NCBI RefSeq assembly: GCF_003597395.2
Contig: NC_133782.1
Span: 3,261,450 to 3,325,449, forward strand
Source of the DNA: Chelonoidis abingdonii
Lineage: Eukaryota > Chordata > Testudines > Testudinidae
Length of the DNA: 64,000 bases
Direction of reading: 5' to 3'
This document shows, one piece after another, positions 55,901 through 64,000 of this stretch. The stretch's first letter is position 1, and each line of letters begins with the position of its first letter. Under the pieces are notes generated by a model. The model was not told the DNA's origin. It searched no databases and saw nothing but the letters and a program-made list of their open reading frames with translations. The translations under genes were made by a program, and so were the position numbers.

Positions 55901-58900
55901 ACCTTCATGGCCAGTTTAATTGTACCTTTCGGAGCTCATCTAATTTATACGCACACAACACACAAAAGCCAATGGGGACCCGTGGGTGCAGATCTCCATT
56001 TTGCTTGCATGACTGTACGTTGTGCACATGTGAAATGGATGTACTCGTGCAAATCCCGGGTGCAGTTAGGAAGGCCTGCTGAAAATCTAGCCCTAAACAG
56101 GCAAAAGAAGATCTCTTTGCCGTGCATTTGCTCTCTGGGTTAAGCACAAAGTACAGTAGGTCAGACAGCTGGTTAGTGTTATGGAGAGAGGCTACTGTCT
56201 GATGGTAAGAATGATAACACACATTGGGGCAGAAAAACATACAGACAAATACTTTTTAGATGATGCCCCAAATAATTGTCCCTTTGCCCTCCCTGTAGGA
56301 CGGAGGGACCAGTGTAATACAGTGGCATAATGGGAGGAGTTGCTAGTGCTGGTCTCTGAAACATGGAAAACTTTCTGAAGGTGACATCAGCTATCACCAT
56401 GGCAATTGCCGAGCTTGTACCCTCTTTATCTGGAGGTGGAGGGGATCTAGGATAGCGAATGTTTAAATCATGAGTTGTGGATGAGCTTGGTCCAAAGAGG
56501 GTCAATGTCTCTGCAACTGCTCAGAACATGCTCAAGGGAGCGGGAATGAAGACTAGGTGACCCTGGGCTTCCCAAGAGGCCCTCTGGCACACAATACCGC
56601 AGCAGTCTAGTGGCTCAGCTAGTGCTGGGGGAGGAAGTTACTGAGTACGTTTTTTAGAGAAAAGTTTTACTCCTTTGAGTATTCAGAGTTGCGGCTCCTG
56701 GAAAATGCAAATTTGTTATTGAGGTTTTTTAAGATTTGCTTGTATGATGTTTCCATGTCTTTCATAGAATCATAGACTATCAGGGTTGGAAGGGAGCTCA
56801 GGAGCGTCCCACCCCCGCTTTGTTCCAGTCTGTGCTTGTGGAGTACTGGTATGAATAAATTTTCCTTTCTTGTGTCACTCAGAGAGTTCATCACTCAAGG
56901 GGGAAAGGCTGAGAATGCTAAACCTAGCGTATTTTGATCCACCTTTGGATCATGCTCAAGTGTAGGATGAATATCAGGATGCATTTTTGGCAAGATTTCC
57001 ATGATGTTTAGTTGTGCAGTTGCATGTACAAAGTGTTCCTGCAGTTTTGTGTGTAAAATGAATGCAAACTTGCATGCCTACCTGTGCGTACCATCCCACT
57101 GCCATGCCAGCACTCACGCATCCAGCAATTCCACAGTAAATTGGTGATTTGTGCAAGGAGTAACCCAAGTGGTGTGAGCAATGCTGGTTGGTGTATACAC
57201 AAATTGTACATGCAGTGTGCACATGCAACTGCATGCCTAACCCTCTGTCTGTAGAAGCTGATAAACAGGGGTGCTAAGGGCAACAGAAATATGAATACTC
57301 TCCAAACAGCTGTTGCAGACAGTTGAGCCAGTGCATGGGTGTGATGTCTGATACACACAATGGGACAATTTGTTGCTGATGTAAACCCATTACAGTCAGT
57401 AATCCCAGTATCCCAGCATCATTCATGAGTAATCCCAGCATCATTCATTCATTTTAGTAACATCCTGCTGACACTCACTTCATCTCATTGTCTCAGGTCT
57501 TTAAGCACCAGCTTCTGAGGAGTTGATTCTCACATTAATATTGGTCATATCTGTAGTTTCATTTCCTCAACTCCTCATGGAAACAGTCTGAGTAAATGGA
57601 AATCTAATGTGCTGTCCTGGGGACTGACCATAAAACAACATGAAGGGGGCATAGAGGTGCCCCTCCCTGCCCATTATCCCAACATTGGCACAAGTGAATT
57701 AAATCTCAGGCAAGCTGCGTCTCCCTTATTAAAACTTCCCTTGTGCCTGGCTAGTACTGAGATGAAACCCCCTCGTAAATCAAACCATTTGTGAGATACC
57801 GAAGCAATTCTTCTCTGATGGGTCATAACGTTATTCAGTACATAACATACATCTGACATACTTAAGCTCAGAAAAATCCTCCTCCAAACCCCCAGCCTTT
57901 ATCTTTCCATTTTCCCCAGACCTATGTCTTTTGTATCTTTAATTGAAACTGACAACAAATTCCTGAAAAACAACCCCAAAGTCAGATCTATTAAAAAGGT
58001 GAGATGACATTTTATGAGTCTCAGAGTTGGGTTTTTTCAGTTATCAGACCTGTGCTGTTTTCTAAGATGAGTAGAAGCCCTAGAGCAGAATCTCTGTCCT
58101 GCCCTCAGTTTGTTGACAAGATTTCCCTATATTATAAGGAACACAAATTTCAGAATGCATACCATCAGCTTCCATCATCTTCTCTTTGGTGGCCAGCTGC
58201 TTGCTTCTCACACAGAAACATTTGGGGTTTAGTGGAAGTAGAGGGAATCCTTTAGCAATGATCCTGATCTAGCGTGCTGTTATTTGTGGCTGAGATCAGG
58301 GCCCGATTATGCTAGGTACAGTACAAACATATAGTCTTTACCCCAAAGTTTACAATCAAAATAAACAAAAGAAAGGCAGTATTATTATCTATGGTAGAAC
58401 CAGGAACAGAACCCAGAACTCCAGTCCTGTTCCTTAACCACAAGACAGTCTTTCTCATGTTCTTACTGTAAGCCAATGTCACTCATCAGCTACAAAGATT
58501 GTGGCCCAAGTCCTAGCCACTTACTCACAGAAGATGGTCCACTTCAGGAAAGTCCTCGATCAGCTGGGGTGCATTAGCATTCTGCTCTCAGCAAGTCCTT
58601 CATCACCTCACTTGAGCTGATCGAATAGTACAAAGAATGCTTTTCAAATAAAAGCAGAGAGTTAAGTTTGCTGCTCTCGGTGATGTGGAATACTTGTTAT
58701 TAGTGAGTATTCAGGTGGGTTCTGAGTACTGGTGAAAATGCGGATGAATACTGACATTTTCACAAATGTTCGTGGGTGTGACTGCTCCTCTGAAAACTCG
58801 TTCTGGGAATGAACGATTTGTTATTTGCTATTTAAGCGGTCACTCGGTTTTGGTTCTTCTGTTTCAAAAGTTTTAGATCCTCTGTCATGGAATGCAAATG

Positions 58901-61085
58901 ATACCATGTGACATAGGCAACCAGTCACACACTTCAGATACCAAGTGACCCGTTCATGAACATTCCATAGGCTGAAATTTGTTTGCATAAAACCATCCGG
59001 CAAATATGTATGAATAAGGGTTGCACTGAAGTTCAGGAATGATTTGCAAACCCCAAGAACAAAGAAATAAATATACCTGAGTCTTATTCCCAATGAGTAA
59101 TTCCACCATCTCTCCTCATCTCACCCACTCAGAAGGGAATGGAACACTGCCATTTTTTTTTCACTTTAATTTTTGGAGGAGGTTTGTGGCCCTCCAAAAT
59201 AATTAATGGTCGAAGACAACCAAGCAACAGTCCTGTCTAACATATGTTACTGGAGGGGGGGAGTCCATTATTTTTTCTCAAGATCCAAATTTATTGGTTA
59301 AGATACAATCAAGATCTGGACTCCAGAGAAAATAATTTAAAAAACTAACAATAATGATGATAATACTAATAAATCAAAAGATTTATTCAAGGATCTGTTC
59401 AAAAGCATCTAGCAATCCAGATTTGGACCACGGCCCACCCTGCTGTAGGATCTCAAGGCTTTTCACACATAACCTTGTGCTGGATGAAGGAGGGACCATT
59501 TGATATTATTATGGAATTGTTCAGCGCCAAACTTGGTAAGAAAACAGAGAAGAAATGCATGCAATGGGCTATTTGGCTTAGGACAGTGAAGTGAAATAAG
59601 AGAAAGAGATTTCTGGAGCTTGTTGAAAACAGAGGGATGAATGTAATGATGGAAGAAAAGAAGAAGGAGAAATTCTGATGGAGCTGCCAAGAATAAAACA
59701 GACAATTTCACCCTAGATACACTCAACATTTTTATGGATGTATTTGTGTTGGAGTAAACATTGGAGGAGAGATTTCCAAAAGGAGGAACTCAAGTGCATC
59801 CAAAACAATGAATATGGGTTTGATCAGTGAAGGATTTGAACAGATGGCCATGGATAAGGATGAAAAATAGTCAGCATTCTTCTTCCATCATAACAACCCC
59901 AGATGGTTGGATGGTAGCAGCCCATTCCCCACAAGAATGGAAATTCACAGCAGCTTGCATACCAGTGTTTCAAAAGCAGTTTCTCTAGTAAGTGTGTGTG
60001 GTTACAGCACATTTCAAAGGAAATACTGGAGCTCTCACCCTCCGCTTCTCAACTCTCCAGCTGATCCATTGAACAGCATGGCAACTTCGGGTTCTTCAAA
60101 GAGCGCCACCTTCCTTCATGACACTGAGATGAACTTTGTGGCATTAAAGCTTATTGGAGCAGAAGGTGAGCCACTTTGTCCTGCATCCTCACTGCTGCTG
60201 AGGAGCTAGGCCAATGAATTCCACTGGTGCAAGTGAGAGGAGAATCAAGTCCTTAGTCTGGCTAAGTGAACTCCATCTACAGTTAGTCACAGTTCCTGAG
60301 GTGATGTCCCTTCTCACCCTTTGTGAGCTCCCCACTCAGGTCTCTGGCCTCTAGCTGTCCTCTTTCTCTGAGAGGAGACCCAGGATCTTTCCCTCCATGC
60401 CTAGACTGTAGGCTTCAGACTCCTGCAGTTCACTGGGAGTATCTTAGCAGGTCTGACTTGAGTTCTGTTCTCCCGGGGGCAAAGACAGCAAGCAGCCAGC
60501 TCGCATGCAGCAAGGCTCTAGCTATTCGAAACAAAAGCATTGCAGAGAAAACATAATGAAAACAATACATGGCTTATATGCACGTCCAGTGTGCCAGGCA
60601 CTTCCCTTTCTTCCACACGGAGCCCTGATAGCACTAAACCACTTCAGGCCCTTTACTCAGCACCTGTCTTACCTGGTCATGGCTTCATGTCAGTTCCTGG
60701 AGCGAGTGAGAGTGACCTTTTCCTAGATCAGGGCTGTCTCTGTATACAGCATTTTGTTCCTTGCCCGCCAAGCCTCTTGAACCAGGTCAGACCAATCCAT
60801 GCTACACCCCAAGGTCTGTAACTTCCCTGGACTTGTTCCCTGCAATAGGGATTTGCATTAATTACCCTCCTCCTGACTTCAGTTCCTGCAGAAACATTGG
60901 TTAGCTGCCCTACTGAGCCAGGAACTCAGTCACTAGCCAACCCGTAAGGACACGTAGAACATCTACTTCCAAAATGCAATAGCCTTGGAATAGTCCATAT
61001 GTCTGTGGCATCTGTCCCAGCTCAATATAATAGTCTCTGATGAGTCATGCTTCCAAAGCATCGCATTTGTTCTTAGCCGCCAGTT
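52986..61085. other. Gene-free region
   Basis: About 8 kb, AT-richer than the left half. It contains a CR1 tail (56763-56806), a transposon-like piece starting GGTATGTCTGCACTGCAGC near 54689, TG-rich sequence near 55530-55740, and an old SINE piece near 58262-58450 (CAGTACAAACATATAGTC). No exon with known domain content was found on either strand. PSMF1, the next gene in human, was not seen. Confidence 0.55.
56763..56806 (-). mobile_element. CR1 3' terminal fragment
   Basis: CATAGAATCATAGACTATC then AGGGTTGGAAGGGAGCTC, the reverse complement of a CR1 tail. Only about 44 bp remain. Confidence 0.85.
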
Positions 61086-61465
61086 CACAGAGTCAGAGAT
61101 TTTAAGGCTAGACAGTATCATTGTAATAATCTAGGCCAGTGCTTCTCAAAGCAGGTCCACTGCTTGTTCAGAGAAAGCTGGGCCAGTTCGTTTACCTGCT
61201 GCATCCACAGGTTCGGCCGTGGTTCGCCGCTCCGGGCCAATGGGAGCTGCTGGAAGCATCATGGGCTGAGGGACGTACTGGCCACTGCTTCCAGCAGCTC
61301 CCATTGGCCTGGAACAGTGAACCGCAGACAGTGGAAGCTGTGATTGGCCGAACCTGCGGACACGGCAGGTAAACAAACCAGCCCGGGCCACCAGGGTCTT
61401 TCTCTACACACATGGAGGACCAGCTTTGAGAAGCACTGATCTAGGCTGACCTTCTATGTAACACG
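61086..61465 (-). mobile_element. CR1-like fragment split by a hAT element
   Basis: AGAGATTTTAAGGCTAGACAG and ATAATCTAGGC on the left continue as TGACCTTCTATGTAACACGAG on the right, the series seen at 17205. The hAT element at 61137-61438 lies between the two halves. Confidence 0.6.
61137..61438. mobile_element. Palindromic hAT MITE with perfect 8-bp duplication
   Basis: Terminal inverted repeats CAGTGCTTCTCAAAGC and GCTTTGAGAAGCACTG are exact over 16 bp. The identical 8-mers ATCTAGGC flank it at 61129-61136 and 61439-61446. The inner parts are also inverted copies (TTACCTGC...GCAGGTAA-like, GGGAGCTGCTGGAAGC versus GCTTCCAGCAGCTCCC), so the whole 302 bp folds on itself. No transposase. Confidence 0.93.
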
Positions 61466-61558
61466 AGCTAACGAATTTCAGCCAGTTACTCCTGACTTGA
61501 GCCCAATAACTTGTTCAATAATAGTTCAGCTGGCAGTGTCTATAAGCTTCCTTTATAC

Positions 61559-61681
61559 TAGGGTGACCAGATGTCCCAATTTTATAGGGACAGTCCCAAT
61601 TTTGGGGGCTTTTTCGTATATAGGCTCCTATTACCCCCAACCCCCCTCCCAATTTTTCAGACTTGCTGTCTGGTCACCCTA
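61559..61681 (+). mobile_element. TA-flanked 120-bp MITE, copy 6
   Basis: TA-GGGTGACCAGATGTCCC to GTCTGGTCACCC-TA, 123 bp including both TA. It lies 120 bp from the hAT MITE. Confidence 0.92.
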
Positions 61682-63219
61682 CTTTATACACTTTAAACAG
61701 GGTAGAGAGACAGGAACAAGAATCCACTGTGGGGTTAGGATCTTCACCCTCACAAACCCTTGACTGTACATCCTATCCAGAAAATGCTGTGCTCCCAGCA
61801 GGAAGTCCCCACCCCTGGCACCATTCTCTGGCATGGATTGACCTGGAATAAGGCAGCAGTGAGCCACTCCTGGGGAGGAACTGGGCTACCAAGTCCAAGA
61901 GAGGAGATGGAGACAGTGTTGGGACAGGCTTCTGCAGCACTGAGGAAAAGTCTGGTCCTGGCTGGAGCTTCACGTCTGACCCATCCACGCTCCCTCAGCC
62001 CAAACCTTAAGCCTCACACTGCTGCCAGTTCATTTGATTTGCATAATGTTACCCAGAATGCTTTGCACTAGGACACTGAAATTGCCCTCTCCATTCAGGG
62101 ATTTCTGCTGTTTTTAATCTGGCTTGAACCTCTGAGCCAATGTCTAATGGGGTGCACTGGCCCTTTCACACTGACAAGGGAGGTCTCCAGGGCCATGCTA
62201 CCCCATAGCAGGGGTTTCTCTACGGAGACCCAGGGCATGCAGGAGGCAGGGCTGAGAGAGAGAGGAAGTGGTCCCAGTGGTGGAACCCAGGCTGCTAACC
62301 TTGTCTGGGGTGTGGGACTGGCGTTTTGAAATGTGGGTGGGGCCAGGTTCTCCTCTCCCTCAGCCAGCCCGAGGGAACCCTGCAAATGCAGACCCAGGGT
62401 GGCTGGGATTTGTGAGTGTTCCCAGTGGGGAATGCTGAGAAAGGCGTCAGGCTTAAACAGCCTCCTTCCCTCACAGCTGGGGTGACTCTGGAGGGAACTG
62501 GGCTCGGCATCCCCTGAGACAGGGCGAGCTCTGCTTGGGTTTGACGACTGGATCTCCAGTGAGGGGCTGGTCAGAAGTGCCTGAGGGAAGAAACCCCAGG
62601 AAAGGGCCGTGCTGTTGGGTTAACTCCATAGGTGTGGCTTGCTGCAAAAGCTTGGCTGCATTTTCAGCGTCGTAAATCTGAGCAAGTCCCCACCTCCCCT
62701 TCTCAAGCAAGAGCAGCCCGAATTGTCTGCCACTGATGGGAGCAGCTTAGAAGACGTTGATCCAGGCCCATGGCTGCGGCCCAGTGGAATTCAAGGGTAA
62801 TCAGAAGCAGATCCTGTTTGCAGCCATACCTGGGCTACATACATAGGCACCGATTAATTCCTCTCATTGCAATGGATTCTTTCAGCTGGAAGGGATGCCC
62901 CCGTGACCCAACTCACATGATTTTGCAAAACAAGCTACAGCAGAAGCCAGGCAGCTTTTCTGTATCTGGACACTGACACCCTCCCGGGTCAGAAAGGCTG
63001 TGGTGAAACTGACACTATATCTATCATTCCATCTCCCAGCCACCTTGCTTCCAGTAGCCCAGCTTTGGCTTCTGTTCTTCACATCGGAGATGAGCCAAGG
63101 CAAGAAGCTTAAATCAGAGCTTTCAGGAGGGGCTTGCCTCTACTTTGCTCCCCACCAAGAAGGTGGAGCCAATTTCTGATTCTTATGGGACCCCACTTCC
63201 TGGGTGGGGCCCAAAGATG
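61682..63219. other. No gene or clear repeat seen
   Basis: GC-moderate sequence without recognised exons. Open frames on both strands are short and lack domain motifs. Confidence 0.5.
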
Positions 63220-63479
63220 CAGGGGCGGCTCCAGGCACCAGCACGCCAAGCTCGTGCTTGGGACAGCAAGCCACTGGGGGCGCTCTGCTGGTCTCAATGA
63301 GGGCGGCAGGCAGGCTGCCTTCGGCGGCATGCCTGCGAAGGGTCCACTGGTCCCGCGGCTTTGGTGCACCCCCCGCAGGCTGCCGCCGAATCCACGGGAC
63401 TGGGGACCTCCCACAGGCAAGCCGCCAAAGACAGCCTACCTGCCGTGCTTGGGGCCGCAAAATACCTAGAGTTGCCCTG
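63220..63479 (+). mobile_element. hAT-type MITE with perfect 8-bp duplication
   Basis: Left end CAGGGGCGGCTCC, right end GTTGCCCTG. Identical 8-mers CAAAGATG lie at 63212-63219 and 63480-63487. The 260-bp interior includes GGCACCAGCACGCCAAGC, shared with the partial copy near 5075-5206. Confidence 0.9.
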
Positions 63480-63487
63480 CAAAGATG

Positions 63488-64000
63488 CCACCGGGTATTG
63501 AGCATGGACAGAAACTGAATGTCTTAAAATAAAATCCCGTGGCACCAAGAGATCCATTTGGAATTTTCGTTCTCTCTAGATCCAGCTGTGGTGTGAGCCC
63601 GGCTGTCAAAGTGCTGTATGATCGCAGAGGAATTTTGGTGCCAGAACAGAAGCAAATATGAAAAATGGAATGTGTACTGAGCAGTGACGGAGGAAGGGAG
63701 GTAGGGGAGGAGAAGAGAAACACATGGGGAGTAGAGAGGGAAAGGGGGAAGGGAAGGAAGGTTTGGTGTTGAAACGGCAATCCTCCTTACTGCAAGCTGA
63801 ACAGATTCCTCGGGTTTATTTGATCTCTTTACTTTTGCCCCTTTGAGGTAGAATATATTAAATAGCCTGACTTTACATAATGGAAATAATTGAAACAATA
63901 CTTTTATTTTACAGCCGCTACTTGCCATGATTGCAGCCAGCAGAGGCCTGACTCCTATAGGTGGTCAGGACAGAAACCGCCCTCAGCACTAGTTCACTGA
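63488..64000. other. Right edge, nothing recognised
   Basis: AT-rich and purine-rich sequence (a GGAAGGGAGG-type run near 63690-63765). No supported exon. Confidence 0.5.

Noticed and set aside
1..64000. CRISPR arrays, operons or other prokaryotic systems
   Set aside because: The window is vertebrate nuclear DNA with introns and LINEs. The tandem arrays seen are simple microsatellites without spacer structure.

Overview
This is a piece of vertebrate nuclear genome, most likely from a turtle. Coding sequence is sparse and split into short exons with GT-AG introns. The repeats are CR1 LINEs on both strands, hAT and TA-flanked miniature transposons, retrotransposon LTRs and old SINEs, a mix I associate with turtles and their relatives. 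The turtle assignment rests on recognising repeat families from memory and has not been checked against a database.

Two genes can be supported, both on the minus strand. (1) ANGPT4 (angiopoietin-4): only the first coding exon is present (2390-2704), carrying the signal peptide, the superclustering cysteine region and the start of the coiled coil. The rest of the gene lies beyond the left edge. (2) RSPO4 (R-spondin 4): the whole coding region is present in five exons (45607-45685, 27834-28022, 27131-27274, 26461-26646, 20704-20783). Joined, they give an uninterrupted 225-residue reading frame with signal peptide, two furin-like cysteine-rich repeats, a TSP1 domain and a short basic tail. All four introns are phase 1. 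The residues known to contact ZNRF3/RNF43 and LGR4/5/6 in R-spondins are kept. A TATA box lies about 270 bp upstream of the start codon. The order ANGPT4 then RSPO4, same strand, matches human 20p13.

Layout: 1-2389 is ANGPT4 intron 1; 2390-2704 is ANGPT4 exon 1; 2705-19.6 kb is intergenic DNA with repeats; 19.6-45.9 kb is RSPO4, whose 17.6-kb first intron holds an 879-base assembly gap inside a DNA transposon, a 1.3-kb CR1 with reverse transcriptase remnants and several other insertions; 46.8-50.7 kb is a nest of retrotransposon pieces, one inside another; 50.7-64 kb has no recognisable gene but holds a 5S-rRNA-derived SINE, a long hairpin repeat and two hAT elements with perfect 8-bp target duplications.

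ANGPT4 encodes a secreted TIE2 ligand acting in vessels. RSPO4 encodes a secreted Wnt amplifier, whose human counterpart is needed for nails. They are neighbours but belong to different pathways. I did not find an undescribed gene system here. The most checkable oddities are an extra, unpaired cysteine in the RSPO4 TSP1 domain and the dense, well-bounded transposon insertions.
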